This document shows, one piece after another, positions 1-10,696 of a stretch of 64,000 bases of DNA. The stretch spans positions 9,383,793-9,447,792 of the forward strand of contig OZ024798.1 of NCBI GenBank assembly GCA_964017045.1. Direction: 5' to 3'. The stretch's first letter is position 1. Every line of letters begins with the position of its first letter. Source of the DNA: Omphiscola glabra. Taxonomy: Eukaryota > Mollusca > Gastropoda > Lymnaeidae. Both the position numbers and the translations under genes were made by a program. The notes beneath the pieces are model-generated. The model was not told the DNA's origin. It ran no database searches and was given only the letters and a program-made list of their open reading frames with translations.

Positions 1-135
1 TAGTCCCTTCAATTATCTTTCATTCGATACTAAAGTTTGTCTCACAAACCCAACAATAATATATGAAATATTTTTTTTTTTTAATAAACCCAAACTCTCA
101 TTTCTGATACCGGGTCCAAATAGCCGCAGCCTTTA
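1..135 (-). repeat. Inverted copy of the repeat at 5,035-5,170
   Basis: Read on the minus strand, this segment matches 5,035-5,170 for about 130 bp with scattered mismatches. Both copies run from a GGCTGCG-CTATT motif through a CCCGG motif, an A-rich stretch and ATTATTGTTGGG to ATGAAAGATAATTGAAGGG. The two copies face each other across about 5 kb. They could be the ends of one element or two separate insertions. I see no coding content. Confidence 0.7.
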
Positions 136-520
136 ACGATACACAGGAACACAAAAGTTTAAAAAAAAAAAGAAGCACTACTTCCGTTTGTAGCTCGACT
201 TAAATGTACAACATGAAGAGCTCTGTTGCTCTTAAATATTATTCACTTACACACATCCAGCAGGATATATAAACAGCAAAGATTTTTGAGAAGGGAGATC
301 ATGTTGTTGACTTCCTACAATCTCCCCATCTTGAAATATTTCAAAGGCCGAAGGAAGTTGTGCCGGAAGTTTTAACCCCAAAATAAATTATGGCGTCATC
401 AATATATATATATGCATTAGTCTAGTGAAGTCTATGTAGGTCTAGTCCTAATAGTGGAAAGTGATCTTCATTAACTAACTGTTGTTTTGTCTTTTTGCAC
501 ACGAAAATGGCTGAGGCTGT
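136..520. other. AT-rich stretch, nothing recognised
   Basis: There is no convincing open frame or tandem structure apart from a short (AT)n run near 403. Both strands carry frequent stops. Confidence 0.6.
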
Positions 521-522
521 AT

Positions 523-755
523 TTGAACCCCAACACTGAGTCTGCATCGACACCCGTTACTCCAACACTGAATCTGCCTCGTCACCCGTTACTCCAACAG
601 TGAATCTGCCTTTCCAGCTTGTACTCCATCAGTGAACCGACCTCACCACCCGTTACTCCAACAGTGAACCGACCTCACCACCCGTTACTCCAACAGTGAA
701 CCGACATCGCCACCCGTTACTCCAACAGTGAACCTTCCTCACCGCCTTGTAAGGT
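523..755. repeat. 32-bp minisatellite, about 6-7 copies
   Basis: The unit is built around CACCCGTTACTCCAACAGTG and repeats every 32 bp. Outer copies are more diverged than inner ones, for example TTCCAGCTTGTACTCCATC near 620. It has no coding signature. Confidence 0.85.
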
Positions 756-1078
756 CCATGACTGATTCAGTTCTATGTCAGCTCACTGTTGACGACATCA
801 CACGCCCAGAGATATTATTTTTATCCCATGCACATTATCAAAAGAAAAATGCAATCGTCTGAAAAAAACAAACTAAAGGATTATGTGATAACTTTACGGA
901 ACTCAAATAACACCTGCTATGTAAACGTTGACAACGCTCTTAATCTTGTAAATTTAAAAAAGGGTACCGAGGGCTCCCATGGGGCCCTTTTTGTATCTTA
1001 CAGAGGGTGGCATTTCCTGCCTACTTCAGATTTTATATTGTGTAAGGGAGGGGCGGCAAACATTTTTGCCTACTTAGG

Positions 1079-1425
1079 GTGGCACAAACCCTTGCTACGC
1101 CACTTTATAAGTCAACCTTTAAGAATATTTTTTTTTTTTTTTTTTTGGGTGGGGGGGGGGGTCTCTTCGCTTGGAGACCTATTACGATACTCCAAAATCA
1201 CGACTTAGGCAGGCAACTTTTGTCTTCTATGAATATGAACCGAAGCATCCCCCTGCATGGTTCATTGTCGGAGCTGAAACCCGTCTGAACGAACTGGAAG
1301 CGAACTGGCTGACTCAGGTGGCCTTAAGAAAACCTGGAGAGGTAAATCAAGCGTCAGGCAAACATAAAAGATGTCACCCCCCCCCCCCAAAAAAAAAACA
1401 AAAAAAAACCAGGTTTGTGCCATGC
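1079..1425. repeat. Structure with inverted homopolymer arms
   Basis: A left arm GTGGCACAAACCC followed by a long T run and a G run (about 1,079-1,160) faces a right arm of C run, A run and GGTTTGTGCC (about 1,378-1,422). The arms are complementary, so the roughly 340-bp segment could fold into a long hairpin or be a foldback or MITE-like element. I found no clear target-site duplication. Confidence 0.5.
1162..1377 (+). pseudogene. Unidentified protein-like open segment between the homopolymer arms
   Basis: The stretch between the T/G run and the C/A run is GC-richer than its surroundings. It reads for about 70 codons without a stop, giving a sequence of protein-like composition that includes FVFYEYEP, WFIVGAETRLNELE and NWLTQVALRKPGE. 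There is no ATG start, no splice evidence and no family I recognise. It could be a captured exon, a transposon coding relic or chance. I assign no function. Confidence 0.2.
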
Positions 1426-1429
1426 TTGA

Positions 1430-1835
1430 CCCGCCAGACGAATTGAACGCATGGTGTTTCATTTGTTGACGCACGTTATCATTGAGCATGAATTAAGCGG
1501 AATGATATGAAAGCACTTTGCCGTTTTGTGTCGCGTCGACCACAACACGGGGCAGGTGCTACCACGGCAGAGACAGGTTTACGTAAATTCTCGTAGTCAA
1601 TCATGCCCAGGCCAGTAGTTTGGACCAAAATAATCTGCCGTAAAAATAGCTTATATATATTTACTTCTGCTTCCTCTCCACAACCGTCCCCAACATTTTT
1701 ACTATTAATAGTACCGTGTGAAAAAAGAATACTGTCTACTGCGAGCGCTCGTGCGTGACGTCTGAATGCCGTTCAGGTTGATTGTTATCTATAGGGGGAG
1801 GTGACTATTATACTAATCAGTAACGAGCCACGGGT
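1430..1835. other. Unique-looking spacer, nothing recognised
   Basis: This is mixed-composition sequence with a few GC-richer words such as GTCGCGTCGACC. I see no open frame of note, no tandem unit and no transposon terminus. Confidence 0.5.
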
Positions 1836-1837
1836 AT

Positions 1838-2195
1838 GGTGTAGGACTGTCAGTAGGACTGGCTGTAGGACAGTTTTGTAGGACTGTCTGTGAATAGTCT
1901 GCAGGACTGCCTGTGGAATGTCTGTAGGACTGTCTTTAGGACTATCTGGTGGACTAGCCGTAAGATTGTCACTAGGCCTTTCTGTAGAACAATTGGTAAG
2001 ACTGTCTGTAGGACTATTGTTTAATGGCTGACAGGCAGGTTGCAGGACTAACTGTACTGCTATATGCCTGACATGCTGCCAGATTGTCTTTAGGCCTGTC
2101 TGTAAGACTGTTTGTAGGACTATATGTAGGACTGTCTGTAGGACTATTTGTAGGACTGTCTGTAGGACTGATTGTAGGACTACTGTTTAGAGGCC
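1838..2195. repeat. Degenerate 13-14-bp repeat (GTAGGACTGTCT)
   Basis: Variants of GTAGGACTGTCT or GTAGGACTATTTGT repeat irregularly, about 20 or more times. Two patches (about 2,020-2,090 and 2,180-2,240) share longer words such as GGCAGG and TGCCATATGC, which suggests the array was itself duplicated. The proline/serine/threonine-rich minus-strand frame across it is a by-product of the repeat. Confidence 0.7.
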
Positions 2196-2251
2196 GGCAG
2201 GCATGTTGTACGACTGACGATCCTGCCATATGCAAGATATGCTGTCAGATA

Positions 2252-2450
2252 AAATGGTGACTTTGTCTTTGTTTAATTCTACTGACTCCAAGCTGTGCTG
2301 AAATGGTGACTTTGTCTTTGTTTAATTGTACTGACTCCAAGCTGTGCTGAAATGGTGACTTTGTCTTTGTTTAATTGTACTGACTCCAAGCTGTGCTGAA
2401 ATGGTGACTTTGTCTTTGTTTAATTGTACTGACTCCAAGCTGTGTATGAA
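2252..2450. repeat. 49-bp minisatellite made from LINE ORF2 sequence, about 4 copies
   Basis: Copies begin near 2,252, 2,301, 2,350 and 2,399, each containing ACTGACTCCAAGCTGTGCTG. On the minus strand the unit reads as ISAQLGVS-like peptide, which corresponds to the LINE reverse-transcriptase region just downstream of the palm. The related LINE at 31.5-33.4 kb has this stretch only once (about 32,605-32,640), so this array arose inside a LINE copy. Confidence 0.8.
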
Positions 2451-2454
2451 ACGG

Positions 2455-3175
2455 TGACTTTGTAGTTTTACAGATTGTAATGTTATCTCCAAAGTAGAGG
2501 TCATTCAGTCATTCCCAAGGGGGCGCCACTTTTTTCCCGTTCATCTTTTTGTCGAGGATTTTTCTCCCTTATCCAGTTAATGTCAAGGATGAATAGGAAG
2601 GGGGACAAGAGACATCCTTGTCTGACTCCTGTATCCACTTTAAAAGCATCTGTGTGCTTACCTTCGTGCACCACCCTACACTCAAAAATAATTCTATCAA
2701 AGACATTTCCTGGTACAGACAGCAGAGGAATATATATTTAGTTTTTACACATTTGCTGAGATCCCCTTTATACTTCTTTCCAAATTTGTGAAATTCCCTT
2801 TTCCTTCCAAAATTTTGTTCAAACAGAGGTTGCACCATGATTAGTATTGTATTTATATCTGCTCTAATCATATGTGTTGTTATGTTATCCGGTCCTGGTC
2901 CTTTCCTAATTTTGAGCTGCTTGGTAGCCAGAGCAATTGGATATAATATATTACGGCCGATGCCCGAAGTTCCACATATTCCGGAACTAGACGCCTACTA
3001 TGCAAAGTGTTCTAGAGGTGTGGCCCTCATAAATAAACTTATAGTTAAAATGACCAGTGTATGTTCTAAATTGGACGGCACTTTTGTGATTTGACGGGAC
3101 ATCCCTGACCGAATTTGGATGTGCTGAGAGAAGATTGTCTTACAGTTGTCATGAACTTGGTGGGTGCTTTTAACA
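2455..3175 (-). pseudogene. LINE reverse-transcriptase relic, antisense
   Basis: The minus strand encodes a decayed fragment of a non-LTR retrotransposon ORF2, which in intact form supplies the reverse transcriptase for target-primed reverse transcription. Visible pieces in order from 3,000 down to 2,470 are a region with MIRADINTILIM, then GDLSKC, then VDTGVRQGCLLSPFLFILDI-like residues of the RT palm (2,575-2,645), then LNDLYFGDN near the place of the catalytic FADD box. The catalytic box is degenerate (FGDN instead of FADD), and there are frameshifts and an in-frame stop. It is related to the LINE at 31.45-33.44 kb, which shares flanking words such as GTCATGAAC-TGGTGGGTGCTTT. The exact LINE clade is not determined. 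Confidence 0.75.
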
Positions 3176-3183
3176 ATCTAGAA

Positions 3184-3421
3184 ATAGAACACAGTGTTAT
3201 GTTCTTTCAGCAAGCTAGGAAAAGAACACAGTGTTATGTTCTTTCAGCAAGCTAGGAACAGAACACCGTGTTATGTTCTTTCAGCAAGCTAGGAACAGAA
3301 CACCGTGTTATGTTCTTTCAGCAAGCTAGGAAAAGAACACAGTGTTATGTTCTTTCAGCAAGCTAGGAACAGAACACCGTGTTATGTTCTTTCAGCAAGC
3401 TAGGAAAAGAACACAGTGTTT
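3184..3421. repeat. 37-bp minisatellite with an internal dyad, about 6.5 copies
   Basis: Units start near 3,187, 3,224, 3,261, 3,298, 3,335, 3,372 and 3,409 (the last partial) and alternate between GAACACAGTG and GAACACCGTG types. Each holds the near-palindrome AAAGAACA...TGTTCTTT. The flanking LINE-related copy at 33,400-33,425 has only one partial unit (CTAGAAATAGAACACA), so the array seems to have expanded after insertion. Confidence 0.85.
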
Positions 3422-3599
3422 CATTTATAAATTATACCGTCGTTTGGTTTAAATAAATGTCTACATTTAGATTTAAATGTTAAAATAAATCACACATTAT
3501 GCACATGATTTGAGGACTATATTTTACAAATGGGTGTACGTCTATTCTTGAGCGCGGACTCCAAAAAAACCACATATGTAATTCTCCATATAACAGTGT

Positions 3600-4075
3600 A
3601 ACTAACCATACCAGATGGCATTGATTTCACACACCAAAAAAAATAATCAAAAAAGGTGCTTTATATTTTGCTGAATTAAATACTTAAATCTTAAATATCT
3701 CCAAAAAAAAACTTTCAATAGGGTAATGTGGAGGTGGGGGGGGGGGGGAAGGGGGGCGTGAATATGAAAATTTGACAAAACATGCATGCTAGTAACGCAC
3801 TTGATACAAATCTCAATTAGTTCTCTCCCCCCCAAAAATAATCAAGTTATGAAAACGCCCATTTATTCACGCCTCTGAAATGTTTTTATATTCTAATGCC
3901 ATACCTGCTTGTAGACCGCAGATTTATTTCACCAACTATTTAAAGGAAATCAAAAGAAAAAAGTAGCTCAACAAACGAACTTGCGATTATTTTTCTTTCA
4001 AGAATATCATGGTAGCGGAGTTCTCGGGAATTGTATTTCGTGAAATCGTTGTCATCCTAACTTCTTCGTCTTGAA
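3600..4075. repeat. Copy of a dispersed AT-rich module with G-run
   Basis: Shared words link this stretch to 20.9-21.1, 35.1-35.35, 49.3-49.43 and 54.3-54.56 kb: ATATTCTAATG, CGCAGATTTATTTC, AACAAACGAACTTGCGAT and, against 54.34 kb, AGTAACGCACTTGAT. A G run of roughly 10-15 bases lies near 3,740. Several of the related copies sit beside the helicase-bearing repeat family described further on. Confidence 0.6.
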
Positions 4076-4299
4076 AGACGGGAAAACTGATGTTTGGGGA
4101 TTTTAGGGTATTACGGACCATTATAGATGGAGAATTTAATCTCTTAATTTTAGTCTATGGCTCGTTCAGAAACAGTCCATAATAAAGAACGATACCAACG
4201 TTTAAAAATAATACCAAATACAACGACAATCAAGGCCAGAGCTAATTACAATTAATAACTTGTTTAATTTGTGAACTTCAATTAAATAATAACAGCAAG

Positions 4300-4700
4300 A
4301 GAAATATGATTAAAATTATAAACTTACAGATTTGCTGGTACCGGTACTGTATATCAAAATACAATGAGCACAAAATTGTACGAGGAAATAAAAATCTCTA
4401 CACACAACAAAGTATAATGACACATAGCATGCCTCGTAATCAAGGAAAGGAAAATCTCCCTCTCGTCATTTATTCTTATCCCTTTTATACCCAGTTTCAT
4501 ATGATCTTTCTGGAAATGGAATGCGCAGTCTTACTGCTTCCCGCATTCTCTAGATCGTTCGATCCTGTTCCACAGAAACGGACGATAGTAAACAAAAGTA
4601 TCAACAAAGGGATATTTTTTTCTAGCCGCCCCAACACAGGACCGACTTGAAAGAGGTCATGCACGTGGAAGGCGGGCAAAGCGTCTTAAAATACGTCATC
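4300..4700 (-). other. Possible LTR-like promoter segment
   Basis: On the minus strand a TATA-like GGGTATAAAAGGG lies near 4,480-4,495. It sits in moderately GC-balanced sequence unlike its AT-rich surroundings, a composition seen in other LTR-like segments here. I could not define TG...CA ends or a target-site duplication. The open frames crossing it look accidental. Confidence 0.2.
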
Positions 4701-4974
4701 CCTTATAACATAGGGTATGGGCTGAAAATTTGATTTAGTGTGTTTTCATTGGCAACATAATACATCTTCTGTCTAATAGCGGTAGAAGCATTCGAATATT
4801 AATAATACAGTTCAGGAAGGTGAACAGGCGTGCAGATTTGAAAATAGGGACAAACTGTAACTCCTATATGGGCGTTACGTGATTGCATGTCTTTTTTCAA
4901 GTATATTTAATAGATCGGAAGTTCACGAATTACAGCCGCCATAGATTGACAATCTAGAGATTATATAATCATAA
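4700..4974. other. Spacer, nothing recognised
   Basis: This is AT-rich sequence with no tandem unit, open frame or transposon end that I can support. Confidence 0.5.
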
Positions 4975-5290
4975 GGCTGCGGCTATTCGTACCCGGGTGC
5001 CTGACAAGTGATCGGCAGAAGCGGCACTGAACACGAAGCTCTTGGCTGCGACTATTCGTACCCGGGTACCAGAAGTGAGATGTAGGGATTAAAAAAAAAT
5101 ATTAAAAATATTATTGTTGGGTGTGTAATACAAAATGAGGTGTCAAATGAAAGATAATTGAAGGGAATATATGTTTGTAAACATATAGTTTACAGATCTT
5201 CAGTTTAACTAAAATAAACTACCACAAATGACATCCGAATAGCATTGAGTCTAATGGGACCCGGGTGCAAATGTCCGGGTCCATTTTAAA
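4975..5290 (+). repeat. Clustered CCCGGGT termini and inverted-repeat partner of the window start
   Basis: The motif GCTGCG-CTATTCGTACCCGGGT occurs at about 4,976 and 5,045, and a variant GGGACCCGGGTGCAAATG lies near 5,258. The stretch 5,035-5,170 is the direct-strand partner of the inverted copy at 1-135. The repeated terminus suggests nested or tandem insertions of one unclassified element. Confidence 0.6.
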
Positions 5291-6105
5291 TGAAAAACAA
5301 AGTAAACACGTAATAAATGTTGAAAATTCCAGGTTATTTTTTTTTGTGTCGGTTATACTAACAATTTGAAATCTGTAAATCATATTTTTAATTTTACTTT
5401 TATGAAGGGGGAAAAAACATCCCCAATTTTGTCACGCGCGGTTATTGAATCAGAGAAATGTAGAGCTTCGACTAAAATAAGCAATGGCACTATGACTTCT
5501 TTTGTGTAATTATTTAGATCAAACTAAGTTTAGTTTTTATTTCCCAATATAAAATAAAATGTCCCTAAAAAAAATCAATAACAATAACAGATGTTTTGGG
5601 TTTTCCCGATAAATGTGATTTAGATGTAAATGTTAGATCATAATTTGTTTAATTAATTTTATTTCATAAATTGGGATAAAATGCTTAAAATAGATACTTG
5701 TTACTTTAAATGTATTTGTAATTTATAATAATAACATTTAAACTTTTACAAAAATGACAGTGGATGTATAATATATTTCTCTTTCAAAGCATGTGTGTCG
5801 CATACAAAACATTAGCGTCCTCCTTGAAATTTTTTTTCTCTCTCTCGATGCATGTGTAAGACAGACAGAAACAGTAGCGTTCTGACTATCATCTTTGTTT
5901 TCCCTTTCAAAGCAGACGAAACAAATTTCTCAAATCAAGTTATAATTATTGGAAGGTTTTAAAATATTGATGGTTGTTAAATTAGAAATTTACATTATTG
6001 AAATAAAACAAAAAAAGTTGTGTATGTTTAATTTATAATTAATCTCTGTTGCTGACATAAAGACATTTACCTTAGAGGTATTTTATGTTCAAAAACTGTA
6101 ATCAT
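5290..6105. other. AT-rich spacer, nothing recognised
   Basis: No gene or clear repeat was found. Around 5,785-5,930 the words CTTTCAAAGCA, CATGTGT and AGCGT recur loosely, suggesting an old duplicated segment. Confidence 0.5.
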
Positions 6106-6107
6106 TT

Positions 6108-6341
6108 TCAATGAGATGAATACCAATAACATTTCACTGTTTGGGTTTGTGAGGGTGTGGGGTATTGGATCTTATCATATACATTTAATCCCTCATTGAA
6201 GGGAACGAAATCGAATAGTCTGCTCTTGTAATTCGGACATCCGTCAATGCTAATTGTCAACTCCTCTATGTTCTTCTGGATTGAGTATTTCGTCAAGTTC
6301 CCAAAACACGTTGTAATTCGTGGTAGTACTCTTAATGTCAC
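6108..6341 (-). other. Small unassigned open frame (77 codons)
   Basis: A 77-codon minus-strand frame reads through sequence slightly richer in GC than its flanks and includes ISIDGCPNYKSRLFDFVPF. I recognise no domain. There is no signal peptide, membrane segment or neighbouring exon to support a gene. It is more likely a mobile-element relic or chance frame than a real gene. Confidence 0.12.
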
Positions 6342-6589
6342 CGAATAAACTCAAGCCCTTTGGATGGTAATTATAACTTTAATAATTAATTATAAATACA
6401 GGCTGCAACTTCAATAGACACATGAATATATTATGATATATTATGGTATATTATGGTATAGAGCAGCTCGCTTTCAGACAAAAAAGATAGAAACACATTT
6501 TACTTCCACAAAGTTCCACTCAAGAATGCCGCACGACTCAAACTTACGTCACAATAGTCCAGACAATACGTCACAAATAGCATTAAAAT

Positions 6590-6722
6590 AATGTCAGATG
6601 TGTGCACAATAATGTCCGATGTGTGCACAATGAAACAAGCCGTGTGCACAATAAGTTAAGATGCGTGCACAATGATGTCAGATGTGTGCACAATAATATC
6701 AGATGTGTGCACATTGAGGAAA
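6590..6722. repeat. 22-bp repeat GATGTGTGCACAATAATGTC, about 6 copies
   Basis: The core TGTGCACAATAAT recurs about every 20-24 bp with substitutions. The same core on the opposite strand forms the short array at 63,417-63,500. Confidence 0.75.
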
Positions 6723-7235
6723 ATGATTCTATATTGCAGGCTATGATTTCATTTTTCTTTGACCAACAAACATTATAAAGACGTAGAATGTAACTAAATA
6801 TTGTTTATAAGTCAAGTAAGGATTTTTTGTTTTTGTTGTTGTTGTAATAAAGGTACTTGAGTTTTATATAATTGAATGCATGACTGTGTGACGACATCAA
6901 GCTGACCTTAAAAGTTCAATGTACTCAAGCCATCTTCTTAAAACACACACTCCCACTTTTTAAGTTCAGGACGAATTATTAACCATTGATTGTTGTGATT
7001 TCACATGGATCTCTCACTCAAATATATTTTGACCAGCAGACCTCACCAAAGGTCATGCAACGGGTGAGCTGTTATTGAAATGTTATTACGCATCGAAATA
7101 TTGAGTTCATTTGGACTCAGACATCACGTGATAGTGATTTATCCAATGACTGTGGTAAAAGTTAGAAGCTTCATTTTAAGATCGCCACATGAGATAACAC
7201 AGTCATCTTATTAGTGTAACTTTGAAGCCGGTATG
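6723..7235. other. Spacer, nothing recognised
   Basis: Mixed AT-rich sequence without an open frame, tandem unit or transposon end that I can support. Confidence 0.5.
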
Positions 7236-7238
7236 TCG

Positions 7239-7500
7239 AATACCTAGTGAGTTGGATGAACATTTCTAATACCTAGTGAGTTGGATGGACATTTCTAATA
7301 CCCAGTGAGTTGAATGAACATTTCTAATACCCAGTGAGTTGAATGAACATTTCTATTACCCAGTGAGTTGAATGAACATTTCTAATACCCAGTGAGTTGG
7401 ATGGACATTTCTAATACCCAGTGAGTTGGTTGAACATTTCTAATACCTAGTCAGTTGGATGAACATTTCTAATACCTAGTGAGTTGAATGAACATTTCTA
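7239..7500. repeat. 29-bp minisatellite, about 9 copies
   Basis: The unit is AATACC(C/T)AGTGAGTTG followed by GATGAACATTTCT, at a regular 29-bp spacing. The first and last copies differ most from the others. Confidence 0.9.
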
Positions 7501-7617
7501 TTTCATTTATTTTCTTTGTGTTACCATGTATATAGTTTGTTTAAACATTAATCTATGATTATTCTGCTTAAAAAGAATTTGGTTCATTCAATTGAACTTT
7601 ATATTTTCTCAATGTTT

Positions 7618-9690
7618 AACATGAGCCTCTAAACTGGGACACACGCCTCAAAACTGGGACACTCGCCTCCAAACTGGGACACACGCCTCCAAACTGGGAC
7701 ACACGCCTCCAAACTGGGACACTCGCCTCCAAACTGGGACATGAGCCTCTAAACTGGGACACACGCCTCCAAACTGGGACACACGCCTCCAAACTGGGAC
7801 ACACGCCTCCAAACTGGGACATGAGCCTCTAAACTGGGACACACGCCTCCAAACTGGGACATGAGCCTCTAAACTGGGACACACGCCTCCAAACTGGGAC
7901 ACACGCCTCCAAACTGGGACACACGCCTCCAAACTGGGACATGAGCCTCTAAACTGGGACACACGCCTCCAAACTGGGACATGAGCCTCTAAACTGGGAC
8001 ACACGCCTCCAAACTGGGACACACGCCTCCAAACTGGGACATGAGCCTCTAAACTGGGACACTCCCCTCCAAACTGGGACACACGCCTCCAAATTGGGAC
8101 TCACGCCTCCAAACTGGGACACTCGCCTCCAAACTGGGACATGAGCCTCTAAACTGGGACACACGCCTCCAAACTGGGACATGAGCCTCTAAACTGGAAC
8201 ACACGCCTCCAAACTGGGACATGAGCCTCTAAACTGGGACACACGCCTGCAAACTGGGACACACGCCTCCAAACTGGGACATGAGCCTCTAAACTGGGAC
8301 ACAAGCCTCTAAACTGGGACACACGCCTCCAAACTGGGACACACGCCTCCAAACTGGGACACACGCCTCCAAACTGGGACACACGCCTCCAAACTGGGAC
8401 ACACGCCTCCAAACTGGGACATACGCCTTCAAACTGGGACATGCATCTCCAAAACTGGGACACACGACTCCAAACTGGGACACACGCCTCCAAACTGGGA
8501 CATGCGCCTTCAAACTGGGACATGCGCCTCCAAAACTGGGACACACGACTCCAAACTGGGACATGCGCCTTCAAACTGGGACACACACCTCCAAACTGGG
8601 ACATGCGCCTTCAAACTGGGACATGCGCCTCCAAAACTGGGACACACGACTCCAAACTGGGACACACGCCTCCAAACTGGGACACACGCCTCCAAACTGG
8701 GACATGAGCCTGTAAACTGGGACACTCCCCTCCAAACTGGGACACACGCCTCCAAATTGGGACTCACGCCTCCAAACTGGGACACTCGCCTCCAAACTGG
8801 GACATGAGCCTCTAAACTGGGACACACGCCTCCAAACTGGGACATGAGCCTCTAAACTGGAACACACGCCTCCAAACTGGGACATGAGCCTCTAAACTGG
8901 GACACACGCCTCCAAACTGGGACACACGCCTCCAAACTGGGACATGAGCCTCTAAACTGGGACACAAGCCTCCAAACTGGGACACACGCCTCCAAACTGG
9001 GACACACGCCTCCAAACTGGGACACACGCCTCCAAACTGGGACACACGCCTCCAAACTGGGACACACGCCTCCAAACTGGGACATACGCCTTCAAACTGG
9101 GACATGCATCTCCAAAACTGGGACACACGACTCCAAACTGGGACACACGCCTCCAAACTGGGACATGCGCCTTCAAACTGGGACATGCGCCTCCAAAACT
9201 GGGACACACGACTCCAAACTGGGACATGCGCCTTCAAACTGGGACACACACCTCCAAACTGGGACATGCGCCTTCAAACTGGGACATGCGCCTCCAAAAC
9301 TGGGACACACGACTCCAAACTGGGACATGAGCCTCTAAACTGGGACACACGCCTCCAAACTGGAACATGAGCCTATAAACTGGGACACACGCCTCCAAAT
9401 TGGGACACACGCCTCCAAACTGGGACGCGTGCCTCCAAACTGGGACATGCGCCTTCAAACTGGGACACACACCTCCAAACTGGGACATGCGCCTTCAAAC
9501 TGGGACATGCGCCTCCAAAACTGGGACACACGACTCCAAACTGGGACATGAGCCTCTAAACTGGGACACACGCCTCCAAACTGGAACATGAGCCTATAAA
9601 CTGGGACACACGCCTCCAAATTGGGACACACGCCTCCAAACTGGGACGCGTGCCTCCAAACTGGGACGCGGGCCTCCAAGCTGGGACACG
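7618..9690. repeat. 20-bp minisatellite, about 103 copies, 2.07 kb
   Basis: The unit CCTCCAAACTGGGACACACG repeats almost without interruption. Variants are ATGAGCCTCTAAACTGGGAC, CTTCAAACTGGGACATGCG and a 21-bp form CTCCAAAACTGGGACACACG. Unit types are not randomly ordered: the stretch 8,149-8,604 is nearly identical to 8,812-9,267, a 663-bp offset, and a shorter block near 9,400-9,480 recurs near 9,610-9,690. Because 20 is not a multiple of 3, three units make a 20-residue peptide repeat. Several frames lack stops for that reason, so I do not call a protein. Confidence 0.97.
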
Positions 9691-9699
9691 CTTTGGCCA

Positions 9700-10690
9700 T
9701 TTCCAGATTTACTTTCCTAGACTTGATCCTATCTTAAGGATGGTGATGACGCCACTGATAATTTGTTATCCATGTAATTTGTTTGGATAGATCATATTAA
9801 ATCCATTCGTTATATTTATAATTCATTGTATAATTATGTTTGAAAAGAATCCTTTGCCATACGCCGATGCTGGCCATACATGCTTACGCCGAATATGGTG
9901 AAGACGAATAAGGCTTTCCACGAAGTGAAGGATCGGAAAATCCACCTACACATTAAGGTAATCTCTATATCGTGCTGCTGTTACATCCCCTTACACATTA
10001 AGGTGATCTCTATATCGTACTGCTGTAACATTACCTTTCGTTGAGCCATGAGAAGCTATGAAAGAAAAGATCGGAGTAGCCACTTCCACACTAAAGTGAT
10101 CTCATTATATCGTTTACTGTTTCATCCACTTCCACACTAAAGTGATCTCATTATATCGCTTACTGTTTCGTCCACTACCGTGATAGTCCTGAAAAGCCAC
10201 GAAGGAAAAGACTAGAAAATCTACCACAACATTGACGTATTCTCACAGCTGATTGATCTATCAAGATCATCAGAACAAGATAGATTGATAAGTTAAGTCT
10301 GAACGGTCTGATCGCATACAACTATAATACAAAGAAAAGCGACTATTATGATGAGTGTAATGCATTACGGGTAGCCAATATACATAGTAAAATAGAAATA
10401 AGTTCATATTATTTACAAAATTGTAGTTTAAATTCTTTCATAGTAAGGCATAAATGAACACAATAATTATGTCCATTGGTGCGTCAATTTGATATATTTT
10501 AATAACCCTAGACACGAACAGGTGTGACACTCAAACGATAGTTGTTCCCACATCGATATAATCAAAGTCATTTCAACATATATCTTTTTTTATTCCTTGG
10601 GAAACCAGTCTTAATTTTTGACCTTTGAATATTCCATGTGGAACAAGTCCTATCTTGGGACATTTAATTGTCCTAAAGAATATAATAATA
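9700..10690. repeat. Spacer with two short tandem duplications
   Basis: At 9,945-10,040 a segment containing ACACATTAAGGT-ATCTCTATATCG is present twice. At 10,080-10,180 a 50-bp segment containing CACACTAAAGTGATCTCATT is present twice. The two units are themselves related. The rest shows no gene. Confidence 0.65.
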
Positions 10691-10696
10691 AAATGA

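Noticed and set aside
4306..4679. 114- and 60-codon frames on opposite strands
   Set aside because: No protein-like features; they overlap each other and a possible LTR-like segment.
7618..9690. CRISPR array
   Set aside because: Units are directly adjacent with no unique spacers, the repeat is 20 bp, and the context is eukaryotic transposon DNA. The same applies to the 38-bp and 50-bp arrays.
7648..9700. Many open frames of 77-151 codons on both strands in the 20-bp array
   Set aside because: All are repeats of SQFGGVCPSLEACVPVWRR-type peptide or its complement, produced by a stop-free 20-bp unit. Several frames are open at once, there is no unique domain and no start context.
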